DNA from: a virus
Virus record (IMG/VR): IMGVR_UViG_3300009379_000003
Span: 1-37,870 of that record
Strand: one strand, 5' to 3'
DNA: 37,870 nt
Shown here: positions 31,115-37,870 of the stretch, in pieces
How the letters are laid out: each line of letters opens with the position of its first letter
Numbering within the stretch: the stretch's first letter is position 1
Translations under genes and position numbers: made by a program
Notes under the pieces: model-generated
The model's database searches: none
What the model was told of the DNA's origin: nothing
Seen by the model: the letters and a program-made list of their open reading frames with translations, nothing else

Positions 31115-32770
31115 ATGTCAAAGATAACACCAATAGAAGCAAGATCATATTATGAAGAATATCTGAATTGCAAATCTAAATTTGAACGCGGAGAATTTAT
31201 CCGGAATTTGTCAGTATCTCTGAATGTTGATAAAGCTACAATACACAGATCCTTCCAGAGATTCAAAAATGGTGAGCTTACAACTAAACGATCTGATAAA
31301 GGAAAACCCCGATTTAATGGGGTTACACAAGAACATGCAAAGCATTATGCTCAACTGGTAATTGCTGCCAAACTACAGTTGGCAACAAAAGATGAAAAGA
31401 CAGGGGAAACCGGGCGGATAGTTAAAGCATTGTATAATGCCGGTCAATTGCCTTTTGTCATTCCAACTTCAACAATGAACCGCTGGCTCAATCAGTTCGG
31501 CTATTCATACAAACAAATCAAATCTTATCAGGAAAGTACTGGTGTGCGTCTGATGACCGATGCACCCAATCGCTGGTGGTTTGTGGATTCTTCTGTATCG
31601 GAATTATACTATCTTAATCGTAAAGGTCGAATTATCAGAGATGCATCCGGGATTATAACAGATAAAAATCACCGTGAAGAACGCCTTACAAAAAAAGGAC
31701 TGAAAAAACTTTTGATATTTGCCGCAGTTGATCTTTATTCAGATGCCTACTGGGTCAATGGATATATTACACCTGGTGAATCAGCCACTTCATGGCTGAT
31801 GTTCTTTATGGATGCATTTGCGCAGAAAGCGGATCCGAAAAATCCTTTTAGAGGAATTCCTCAAAACATTTATTCAGACAGAGGCTCAGGTCTGAAAAAC
31901 CAGCAAATGACTGATATGTTTGATTCACTTGGAATTAAATTCTGGGATCATACTGCAGGTAATGCTAAAGCCAAGGGCCGTGTTGAGGCTCGTATAGGTG
32001 CATATAAAAATACAATAGAGAGATACCTGAAGTTTGAACAAATCGACAGCCTTGAGCGATACAGGGAACTGACTCAAAAGATGATAGTTGCTGATAATAT
32101 AAAAAAAGGACATTATGCACGATGGATGGAGATACACCAAATCCCTGAACAGCTAAAAGAATTTGATCAATCGCTAAGATCAAAAGTTGGGCATAAGATG
32201 ATTGAAAGGAAGGTCGGAGCATATGGAACTGTATCATTAGAAGGTACTGAATATTTTGTCAGCAGACGGTTAAATGGCGAATGGGTTTCAATTTACAGTT
32301 TGTTTAATGATAAGCTAAAGGCCACTGATAGGTTTGGAAATACCTATGAGCTAACAGATACAACACATCAGCAGCGGTTAATGGGAAAATATAAAGCTGA
32401 GAAAAAAACAGATTATGACAGAGAACTTGAAGACATTAGTGAAACCGGAAAAATTCTGAGACAGCAGTTGAAATCTGAACACTTCCTGGATGAAACACCT
32501 GAAAACCTTGTCATTTTTGACCGTAAAGGAAAGGACGTTGAAGTCACATCACCTTTTGATTCTGAAAAACTAACTACATCAGAATCAGCATGGTACCAGG
32601 TCTATAGATCCACAGGATATTCAAAGGCATCAATACCGTCACATATTACAGATAAGATTGATACTATATTTGATTTTATGCTGCAAACAGACGGAGAAAT
32701 AAATCCAGAAAAATTTACTGAAATTCTGGAAATAATAACAGATACAATAAGGGAGGCTCAGGCGTTATGA
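31115..32770 (+). CDS. A: DDE transposase, MuA family
   Basis: About 551 aa from ATG 31115 (GGAG six bases upstream; a GTG at 31088 is in frame). Residues from about 10-65 contain an HTH (SLNVDKATIHRSFQRFKNG). The catalytic rve domain has Asp 158 in NRWWFVDSS, Asp 255 in IYSDRGSG and Glu 291 in AKGRVEARI, a D-x96-D-x35-E spacing like retroviral integrases and shorter than the 55 of Mu. A C-terminal domain (about 350-551) contains the segment GAYGTVSLEGTEYFVSRRLNGEWV and is followed by a tail that should contact MuB. It joins phage ends to target DNA. Confidence 0.93.
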   Translation: MSKITPIEARSYYEEYLNCKSKFERGEFIRNLSVSLNVDKATIHRSFQRFKNGELTTKRSDKGKPRFNGVTQEHAKHYAQLVIAAKLQLATKDEKTGETGRIVKALYNAGQLPFVIPTSTMNRWLNQFGYSYKQIKSYQESTGVRLMTDAPNRWWFVDSSVSELYYLNRKGRIIRDASGIITDKNHREERLTKKGLKKLLIFAAVDLYSDAYWVNGYITPGESATSWLMFFMDAFAQKADPKNPFRGIPQNIYSDRGSGLKNQQMTDMFDSLGIKFWDHTAGNAKAKGRVEARIGAYKNTIERYLKFEQIDSLERYRELTQKMIVADNIKKGHYARWMEIHQIPEQLKEFDQSLRSKVGHKMIERKVGAYGTVSLEGTEYFVSRRLNGEWVSIYSLFNDKLKATDRFGNTYELTDTTHQQRLMGKYKAEKKTDYDRELEDISETGKILRQQLKSEHFLDETPENLVIFDRKGKDVEVTSPFDSEKLTTSESAWYQVYRSTGYSKASIPSHITDKIDTIFDFMLQTDGEINPEKFTEILEIITDTIREAQAL

Positions 32771-33678
32771 TTAACATTAAAACAAATAATTTTAACTCAG
32801 CTAAACGTTTTATCTCAGACACAATCAGCCGGCATGGCATGGGAGCTGTAATAGGTGAAAAAGGCAGTGGTAAAACTCACATCAGACGCCAGATTATCGG
32901 TGAGCTTGAAGAAAAAAAAGGGACATACAGAGTTATCTTCATAACACCCATGGCTGGTGAAGTTAAATGTATTACACAAATCATGAGTGCGATGATTGAA
33001 GACATTTCAGGAGAAAATCCCAGACGAGACACAGAATCCAGAAGGCGGCAGCTTCGGCGAATCCTTGGAGAGACAAGTCATGATGTTATCCTGGCAATTG
33101 ATGAAGCACAGGATCTTCATAAGTCAACTATCCGGGGACTTAAAAAAATACATGAACTCGGTTTCGGGATGAGAGACCGTTTATTCAGTATTATTCTCAT
33201 GGGTCAAAACAGTCTTAAGGACAAAATATCAGATGATGAACTCCGCCCACGAATTAAACGTATGCAAATGAAAGACCTTACAATGAAAGAGAAAGAATTG
33301 TTTATTGAAAAGTCTTCAGTATTCTCAGACAAGGCTCTGCAAATCTTTTTAAAAAGAACCAGAAAAACCCCTCTCTCAGTAATATCAGCATTTGATGATG
33401 TCTATATGATAATGGATGATCTGAATGTTAAAAAAATTACAGAACAGATTGTCCAGGATTACTTTTCTGTTGATAGACGCGAGGCCCTTTTGTCACTCAA
33501 CAAATCATTCAGAGAAATGGCCAGAGAGATTGAAGAAGTGACTGGAACCAAAGTGTCAGCTACTGCTTTAAACCAGCACTCAAAAGGGCTGTATAGAGGA
33601 AAGACAGACAGACTTGATGAAATAATAGATGAATTTTTACAGAAAACAGGGGAATCAAGGAAGATTGCCAATGCATAA
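32767..33678 (+). CDS. B: Transposition target-selection ATPase, MuB family
   Basis: 303 aa. Walker A is GEKGSGKT (30-37), Walker B ILAIDEAQDL (108-117), with a sensor region near SIILMGQNSL. The C-terminal part (about 235-303) is helical and basic. MuB-type AAA+ proteins coat target DNA and activate the transposase. The start overlaps the transposase stop (ATGA), typical of A-B pairs. IstB of the interrupted IS21 element belongs to a related ATPase group. Confidence 0.93.
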   Translation: MINIKTNNFNSAKRFISDTISRHGMGAVIGEKGSGKTHIRRQIIGELEEKKGTYRVIFITPMAGEVKCITQIMSAMIEDISGENPRRDTESRRRQLRRILGETSHDVILAIDEAQDLHKSTIRGLKKIHELGFGMRDRLFSIILMGQNSLKDKISDDELRPRIKRMQMKDLTMKEKELFIEKSSVFSDKALQIFLKRTRKTPLSVISAFDDVYMIMDDLNVKKITEQIVQDYFSVDRREALLSLNKSFREMAREIEEVTGTKVSATALNQHSKGLYRGKTDRLDEIIDEFLQKTGESRKIANA

Positions 33679-33714
33679 AAAACCGGCTGCAGGCACGCAA
33701 ACCGGTATTTAAAA

Positions 33715-33732
33715 AGTAACATTGAAGTTACT
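33715..33732. repeat. Small inverted repeat after MuB
   Basis: AGTAAC/GTTACT with a six-base loop lies between B and gam, followed by TATAATATAAT. A second GC-rich pair ACCGG/CCGGT lies just upstream. It may be a weak terminator or an operator for the gam operon. Confidence 0.4.
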
Positions 33733-33757
33733 ATAATATAATTCCAGGAGGGAAAAA

Positions 33758-34264
33758 ATGTCAAGAACAAAACCAGTCATTAAAAAAATTGAGGATCTTG
33801 ATCAGGCTAACGAGGCACTTAAGGAAATTGCTTTATGTGAATTAAAGCTGAAAGAGATCGATGCTGATGCCTTAAAAAAAATTACAAGGATTAAAGAGGA
33901 AGCGGAAAGAATCGGTAAAGATGATCGTGAAACAATAGCTGCTTTAGGGAATGCCCTGGCGGTTTTTGGAGAGTATGAAAAAACCGACCTTTTCAAAAAG
34001 AAAAGAACACTCTCTCTTACATTTGGTGATATTGGCTTCAGAAAAAGTTCAAAAATTTCAGTAAAGAAGACCACAATTGATTTACTGAAAAAATTTAAAT
34101 TCAATGAAGCGATAAGAACCAAAGAGACTATTGACAAGGATGAATTGAAGAAATGGCCGAAAGAAAAACTTACTCAGGTCGGCGCAAAACTTAAAGAGGA
34201 AGACACATTCTTCTATGAAACCAAGAAAGACAAACTTAATGAAGAGATGGTAAGAACAGCATGA
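33758..34264 (+). CDS. gam: Host-nuclease inhibitor Gam
   Basis: 168 aa, helical, with the Mu Gam pattern: an N-terminal coiled region (LDQANEALKEIALCELKLKEIDADALKKITRIKEEAERIGKDDRET), the LSLTFGDIGFRKSSKISV beta hairpin, and a C-terminal basic helical region. Gam dimers bind double-strand DNA ends and block exonucleases. AGGAGGG lies 6 bases before the ATG. The TGA overlaps the next ATG. Confidence 0.9.
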   Translation: MSRTKPVIKKIEDLDQANEALKEIALCELKLKEIDADALKKITRIKEEAERIGKDDRETIAALGNALAVFGEYEKTDLFKKKRTLSLTFGDIGFRKSSKISVKKTTIDLLKKFKFNEAIRTKETIDKDELKKWPKEKLTQVGAKLKEEDTFFYETKKDKLNEEMVRTA

Positions 34265-34770
34265 TTTCTGCTGAAAACAGACGCCGTATTTTTTACTATG
34301 TCAATAAACTGGGACTGGATGATTCTACAAGGCGAGCCATCCAGTTCTCAGTGACTGGCAAAGAGTCTCTTACGGAAATCAATAATTTTGAAGCAGATAT
34401 GATTATAAAAACTTTAAAATCTGAGCTGTTTAAAATTCGAAAAAATATACAAAAAACAGCAGGCCCAGGAAGAAAGATGACAGCTGAAGAAAGCCTGAAG
34501 CCGGGTAAACATATAAATAAAATCCCACATGCTGACAATGTATATTCTTTAATTACACCAGAGCAAATTGGAAAAATTAAAGCAATGTCTCTGCAAATAT
34601 ATGGAAAATATGATGAACTAAATATGGATCGTTTCTGTCAGAGACAATTCAAAAAAAAATTTAGAAGGCTCAGGTCTGACGAAGCTATCAAATTAATCGA
34701 AATTCAAAAAACCATGCTTAGAAGAAAAATAGCAAAGGAGAAAAAGAATGACACCATACATACGAGGTGA
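34261..34770 (+). CDS. gemA: Mu gp16/GemA-like protein (DUF1018)
   Basis: 169 aa. ISAENRRRIFYYVNKLGLDDSTRRAIQFSVTGKESLTEINNFEADMIIKTL near the start and KIKAMSLQIYGKYDELNMDRFCQRQFKK later match the DUF1018 family of transposable phages, which lies after gam in Mu (gemA modulates host gene expression). Coupled to gam by ATGA and overlapping the endolysin gene by 23 bases. Confidence 0.85.
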   Translation: MISAENRRRIFYYVNKLGLDDSTRRAIQFSVTGKESLTEINNFEADMIIKTLKSELFKIRKNIQKTAGPGRKMTAEESLKPGKHINKIPHADNVYSLITPEQIGKIKAMSLQIYGKYDELNMDRFCQRQFKKKFRRLRSDEAIKLIEIQKTMLRRKIAKEKKNDTIHTR

Positions 34771-35470
34771 CCAAGGCCCTGAAATTGAAATGCTGCAGAT
34801 TTTATTAGCTGGTTTTCGCGGTACCGTCTGGGATGGTGACTTCGGCCCAGGCACAGAACTGCAGGTTGTAACATTTCAAAGAGATTATATGCAGATTAAA
34901 CCCACAGGTATTGTTGACGCATTAACTCTAAAAGCCCTGGAATCGTTTCAAAAAGATTATCCGGTAAATATGAACAAATTATTATGCCCCTGTGGAGAAT
35001 GTAATGGATTTGGCAACCAGTTACATTTTGGAGATTACAGGGAAGGTAAACCTCAAATTGAAAGATATTATATGTTTGAGTATCCTGGAATCCATCGCGC
35101 AATTATTGAAACATACAGAGCTGCTGTTTTTTATATCACAAAGTCAGGAATAAAAGAACCTAAACTGTCCTGTGGATATAGATGCCATGCAAACAATGTT
35201 AAAAAGGAAAGAGAATCTACAAATCATATGGGTAAAGCAATTGATTGTGATGTACCATTAAGCCACGATGAAGACAAAAGAGATGATTTTAACCGATGTG
35301 AATCTATTCGGAATATACTGGTTGAAAAATGTAATTTCCAAATTGGATGGGGATCAAAAAATATGAAGTCTTTAGAGCCCGGGACGATTGCACCTACATG
35401 GCTACACATGGATGTAAGACGCTATTCACAGCACTACTTGGCAGACAGATTTTTTGTAAAGGCAATATAA
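34748..35470 (+). CDS. Endolysin: peptidoglycan-binding domain and M15 peptidase
   Basis: 240 aa. Residues 5-72 are a PG_binding_1 domain (RGDQGPEIEMLQILLAGF, then DGDFGPGTELQVVTFQRD, GIVDALTLKAL). The C-terminal half is a zinc M15A-type D-Ala-D-Ala peptidase: SCGYRCHANN, then His 160 and Asp 166 in NHMGKAIDCD, and His 220 in WLHMDVR. It should cut peptide bridges at lysis. Odd: it lies in the early operon, not beside the holin-like genes of the late arm. Confidence 0.87.
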   Translation: MTPYIRGDQGPEIEMLQILLAGFRGTVWDGDFGPGTELQVVTFQRDYMQIKPTGIVDALTLKALESFQKDYPVNMNKLLCPCGECNGFGNQLHFGDYREGKPQIERYYMFEYPGIHRAIIETYRAAVFYITKSGIKEPKLSCGYRCHANNVKKERESTNHMGKAIDCDVPLSHDEDKRDDFNRCESIRNILVEKCNFQIGWGSKNMKSLEPGTIAPTWLHMDVRRYSQHYLADRFFVKAI

Positions 35471-35634
35471 TGACTGATAAAATTGAAAAGAAGATTCCTA
35501 CAGAAATTTATTCAAGAGTAGTTGGTTATTTCAGACCAGTAAGCCAATGGAACAAAGGAAAAAAATCTGAATTTGTCGATAGGAAGCATTACAAATTACC
35601 AAAATTAGAAAATGACCACAGGAGGAAAATATAA
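35470..35634 (+). CDS. Stand-alone glycyl-radical domain of anaerobic ribonucleotide reductase (NrdD-like)
   Basis: 54 aa, ATG sharing one base with the endolysin TAA. The sequence from Ser 15 to Tyr 42, RVVGYFRPVSQWNKGKKSEF then VDRK.Y, matches the C-terminal glycyl-radical loop of class III NrdD, with the radical Gly at position 19 (RVVGY). The rest of the 600-700 aa enzyme is absent. By analogy with the GrcA/YfiD spare part of pyruvate formate-lyase, it may replace the damaged radical domain of the host enzyme and keep dNTP supply up during replication. Zinc cysteines of NrdD are missing. Stop and next ATG overlap (TAATG). Confidence 0.78.
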   Translation: MTDKIEKKIPTEIYSRVVGYFRPVSQWNKGKKSEFVDRKHYKLPKLENDHRRKI

Positions 35635-35969
35635 TGATTTTTAGATTATCAGGTGGAAACAACAGAGAATCAAAGTTAAATCCTTTTAGTGTAATAATGA
35701 AAAAAATAACTAAACAGTATAACTTTAATACTGAATTTACAATAGAAGCAATCAGAGAATCATGGCCGGCACTTGTAGATTCATTAGCAGCTAATTCCAG
35801 ACCGGAAGAAATAAAAAATGAAATTCTAATGCTTTCATCAACACACCCGGCGATCAGCAATGAAATAATAATGCTGAAGTCAACAATCATTGCCAGGTTA
35901 AATGAGAAGTTTGGTGTCAAAATTAAAGATATAAGAATAGCATCCAGGAGGTCATCACATGCCAAATAA
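35634..35969 (+). CDS. DUF721 / DciA-like protein, possible helicase recruiter
   Basis: 111 aa. The pattern AIRESWPALVDSLAANSRP, then IKNEILMLSSTHPAISNEIIML, and IIARLNEKFGVKIKDIRIA follows the DUF721 fold found in DciA, the bacterial DnaB loader. In Mu, helicase loading after transposition uses host DnaC; a phage-borne DciA-like protein would give its own link to host DnaB. Tightly packed between the NrdD fragment and the DUF2786 gene, with AGGAGG 6 bases before the ATG. Confidence 0.68.
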   Translation: MIFRLSGGNNRESKLNPFSVIMKKITKQYNFNTEFTIEAIRESWPALVDSLAANSRPEEIKNEILMLSSTHPAISNEIIMLKSTIIARLNEKFGVKIKDIRIASRRSSHAK

Positions 35970-36654
35970 TGAACTGGAAATAATTATAAAAAAAATTAAA
36001 AAGCTGCTCGCTTTATCTCAAAGTCCAAATAAGTCAGAGGCAACACTTGCTTCACTAAAAGCGAATGAATTACTAATTAAATATAATCTTAAACATGATG
36101 ATGTCAAAGAAGATGAATCAAAAATAATGTCCATCAATGTTTCTTCAGGAAAACGGGAAAAACCATGGAGAATAATTCTTATAAATGCAGTTGCAGATGT
36201 TAATTTTTGTAAATTCTTACTTGTTGGCACCCTTGATGGATACCGATTTGACTTAATAGGCAAACATCATAATGTAATTATAGCAAAATCAATATACGAA
36301 TATCTTGAAAAAACTATTACCCGGTTATCTCTAAAAAAAATCCGTAAAAATGCTAAATTAAAATATAGAGAAAGTTTCAAATATGGAATGGCGACAGAAA
36401 TTGGTATGCGTTTAATGATTCAAAAAAAGGATCAAATGAACCAAAACAATGATGATTCAGAAAAAGCATTAATTGTATCAGCATATCATAATGCTCAGCG
36501 GGATATTGATAAATTTTTGAGCAATTTTAACATTAAAAATGGAGCCGCAAATCAAAAAAATCTCAAAAAAGATGCCTTTAATTCAGGTATAGAAGCCGGA
36601 AAAAATGTTGGTCTTGATAAACAGGTAACATCAAACAACTTAAGACTGAGGTAG
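35959..36654 (+). CDS. DUF2786 domain protein
   Basis: 231 aa. Residues 8-45 (IIKKIKKLLALSQSPNKSEATLASLKANELLIKYNL) are the DUF2786 signature found in early regions of many transposable phages. A longer helical and basic C-terminal region (about 115-231) with NAQRDIDKFLSNFNIKNGAANQ follows. Function unknown. AGGAGG lies 7 bases before the ATG, inside the upstream gene (11-base overlap). Confidence 0.8.
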   Translation: MPNNELEIIIKKIKKLLALSQSPNKSEATLASLKANELLIKYNLKHDDVKEDESKIMSINVSSGKREKPWRIILINAVADVNFCKFLLVGTLDGYRFDLIGKHHNVIIAKSIYEYLEKTITRLSLKKIRKNAKLKYRESFKYGMATEIGMRLMIQKKDQMNQNNDDSEKALIVSAYHNAQRDIDKFLSNFNIKNGAANQKNLKKDAFNSGIEAGKNVGLDKQVTSNNLRLR

Positions 36655-36675
36655 TAATTACAGGAGTAAAAATAA

Positions 36676-36840
36676 ATGAAACCTATTAAATGTATTCGCT
36701 GTAATAAAAATTTAAAAAATTTTGAATCCCGTAGAATCGGATATGGAAAAACTTGCTTAAAAAGATTGGCTGAGGAAGATAAAAATAATCAACTTTTTCT
36801 ATTTGAGAAAACAACCAAGGAGCAATATAAAAATGATTAA
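36676..36840 (+). CDS. Zinc-ribbon miniprotein
   Basis: 54 aa, too short to be called by length alone. MKPIKCIRCNKNLKNFESRRIGYGKTCLKR has a CxxC and a GYGKTC motif, resembling DUF6011-type zinc miniproteins common in phage early operons (three Cys seen; a fourth ligand is not obvious). AGGAG stands 8 bases before the ATG. Overlaps the next gene by 8 bases. Confidence 0.6.
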   Translation: MKPIKCIRCNKNLKNFESRRIGYGKTCLKRLAEEDKNNQLFLFEKTTKEQYKND

Positions 36841-37042
36841 TAGATACGATCTTGCAGAATTAGACTATGGCATAACAATGGGTATTAACGCCTTGATAAC
36901 AGCTTTAGGGATGCATGCAGAGAATCAAAAAAGATTAAGTAATGATGAAAGTCCGGCTTATACAGAAGATGATTTTAATAAACTTATTGAAGAAAAAGGC
37001 ATACATCATAATGCAGTGATATCCCGTTGGTTCCCTACTTAA
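36833..37042 (+). CDS. Small early protein, unknown
   Basis: 69 aa from ATG 36833 (AAGGAG upstream). One moderately hydrophobic helix (YGITMGINALITALGMHAE) and a C-terminal acidic part. No family recognised. The longer frame to 36803 lies inside the miniprotein gene and is unlikely. Confidence 0.5.
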   Translation: MINRYDLAELDYGITMGINALITALGMHAENQKRLSNDESPAYTEDDFNKLIEEKGIHHNAVISRWFPT

Positions 37043-37086
37043 TTATAATACTAACCACAGCTCCAATAAATTTAAAGGAGCTACTT

Positions 37087-37518
37087 ATGAAAAAAATTAT
37101 GATCTCATTAACAACAGGAATTCTTCTCGGTTCAGCAGTAACATTCTTCATCTTAAAACATGATCCAATTGATGAAAAACAAATTAAAACAACCCAGATC
37201 TCTGGGGAAAAAATCACTCACTCCAATTGGTCAACAAAAGGTAATATCATAAAATTTCGGACAGCCTCTGAAGGTAAAGGTGAAATTGAAACAGAGATCC
37301 CAAAGCATTTAATTCCTGAAGCAAATGCCTGGATAAACAACATTCATTCAATTGGTCCAACAGCTTCAATTAATTATCATCAAAGAGAATTTTATCCTTT
37401 AATTGGCCTTGAATATCAACGCCGCTGGAAAAGTATTTCAGCTTCACTGGGAGCTGCTGGCTGGAAAAATGCAGCCCAATTTTCAGGATCAATTAAATAT
37501 ATATTTCCATGGAAGTAA
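37087..37518 (+). CDS. Membrane-anchored protein near the right end
   Basis: 143 aa from ATG 37087 (AAAGGAG upstream). The N-terminus MKKIMISLTTGILLGSAVTFFILK is a signal anchor. A charged linker follows, then a beta-rich C-terminus (LIGLEYQRRWKSISASLGAAGW, ending IKYIFPWK), reminiscent of envelope-facing accessory proteins. Perhaps a spanin-like or exclusion protein; evidence is only topology. Confidence 0.5.
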   Translation: MKKIMISLTTGILLGSAVTFFILKHDPIDEKQIKTTQISGEKITHSNWSTKGNIIKFRTASEGKGEIETEIPKHLIPEANAWINNIHSIGPTASINYHQREFYPLIGLEYQRRWKSISASLGAAGWKNAAQFSGSIKYIFPWK

Positions 37519-37740
37519 GAGAAAAAAACATCTGCGGATTTTTAAGAACCTCATACAAAATTAACCATTTCAAGGGGGGTATTCGTTGATTTTTCAGTCA
37601 AATATTACAGGCGCGCGCGAAAAAATAAGAGTATTCCGCCGCCTGAAATTTAAAAAATCCTTGCCAAAATATGCCAAATCATTCTTAATATATAAGAATT
37701 TAAGGCCTTTTCCCGCATAATTCCGGCGCTTTTTGGAAGA
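37519..37740. other. Non-coding right-end region
   Basis: About 220 bases without a credible gene. Contains a GCGCGCGCG stretch (about 37610..37620) and ATTCTTA/TAAGAAT around 37681..37699 (seven-base arms, five-base loop). It probably holds additional transposase contacts of the right end. Confidence 0.5.
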
Positions 37741-37793
37741 TTTCAATTGCATTTAATATGGTTATTAGTTAGTTAGTAATGTGGGGGCTAATA
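37741..37793. other. Right phage end (attR)
   Basis: Read inward from 37793: TATTAGCCCCCACATTACTA, then CTAATAACCA and AATGCAATTG, the inverted counterpart of the left end (CTAA at 25 bases and the same decamer at 38-40 bases from the tip). CTAACTAACTAA is repeated. The terminal dinucleotide is TA, not the CA of Mu. Confidence 0.75.
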
Positions 37794-37799
37794 ACGAGG
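37794..37799. repeat. Target-site duplication, right copy (ACGAGG)
   Basis: Second copy of the hexamer at 317..322, immediately next to the resumed istA frame. Confidence 0.88.
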
Positions 37800-37870
37800 G
37801 CAAAATCTCGATATTAAGAGATTTTGTTTCACAGATCCGAAAAAAAATCATAACAGAAGCTGTAATTAGA
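37799..37870 (+). pseudogene. istA: IS21-family istA, continuation (open to the window edge)
   Basis: From 37799 the sequence reads G-K-I-S-I-L-R-D-F-V-S-Q-I-R-K-K and on, matching the GxxSILxDYV segment that follows the Gly-Tyr in IstA proteins. The frame fits the left part when the phage and one hexamer are removed, and stays open to the end of the window. Confidence 0.88.

Larger units (their letters stand above)
323..37793. mobile_element. Complete Mu-like transposable prophage
   Basis: The element is bounded by a 6-bp direct repeat inside a split istA gene and carries a DDE transposase, a MuB-type ATPase, Gam, a gp16-like protein, an XRE repressor, a Ner-like protein and a full set of contractile-tailed Mu-type head and tail genes. 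No tyrosine or serine integrase is present. All recognised structural genes are open, so the prophage looks intact. Unlike Mu, whose genes mostly run one way from the left end, early genes here run right and late genes run left from a central switch. The ends begin TAT rather than TG. Confidence 0.93.

Noticed and set aside
31925-32237. Antisense frames over the transposase gene
   Set aside because: No recognisable protein; the transposase frame with its DDE residues explains the sequence.
33681-33732. Strong terminator between B and gam
   Set aside because: Stems are short (5-6 bp) and no T-run follows; the early operon probably continues through it.
1-37870. CRISPR array, tyrosine or serine integrase, tRNA genes
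   Set aside because: No regularly spaced repeats, no integrase signature in any frame and no cloverleaf were seen; integration is by the DDE transposase.

Overview
The window holds one complete transposable (Mu-type) prophage of about 37.5 kb (323..37793) and short host flanks. Both flanks read as one gene once the phage is removed: an IS21-family istA transposase ORF is cut at a Tyr-Glu-Gly stretch. Its reading frame resumes at 37799 and stays open to the last base. The hexamer ACGAGG occurs on both sides (317..322 and 37794..37799), as expected for a target-site duplication. The DNA is AT-rich throughout. The host looks like an anaerobe, because the phage carries a piece of the oxygen-sensitive class III ribonucleotide reductase. 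The sequence alone does not fix the phylum.

Layout: the genome is divergent around a repressor/operator switch at about 28.9-29.1 kb. The whole morphogenesis arm runs leftward. Starting near 23.9 kb and ending at 0.4 kb it encodes: two small membrane proteins, the terminase subunits, a portal-MuF-toxin fusion with a probable immunity gene, a structured non-coding stretch, protease/scaffold, decoration and capsid proteins, head-tail connectors, tail terminator, sheath, tube, a frameshifted tail chaperone, tape measure, baseplate (LysM, hub D/gp44, spike V/gp45, gp46, J/gp47, gp48), tail fibre, a fibre accessory protein with a G9 tract, and a DNA adenine methyltransferase. This gene order matches contractile-tailed Mu-like phages.

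Between the late operon and the repressor (24.1-28.2 kb) is a leftward accessory region. It holds a small HTH protein, an AT-rich pair of unrecognised genes (one with three membrane segments) and two units with their own promoter- or terminator-like signals (morons).

Rightward from the switch run: a Ner-like HTH, several tiny proteins, a winged-helix protein, a coiled-coil protein, the DDE transposase (MuA type), the AAA+ target-selection ATPase (MuB type), Gam, a gp16/GemA-like protein, an M15 peptidase endolysin, a 54-aa stand-alone NrdD glycyl-radical domain, a DUF721/DciA-like protein, a DUF2786 protein, a zinc-ribbon miniprotein and a membrane-anchored protein at the right end.

Working model: the repressor occupies ACAGTATACTGT operators, one exactly inside the early promoter spacer, and so silences transposase and replication genes. 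On induction A and B drive replicative transposition, the DciA-like protein may help recruit host helicase, and the left arm makes the virion. The most noteworthy points are the precise insertion into istA, the portal-MuF-toxin/immunity locus with an A10 slippage tract, the stand-alone glycyl-radical protein, the phage DciA homologue, the A-AAA-AAG tail-chaperone frameshift, and structured RNA-like segments upstream of the protease and methylase genes.
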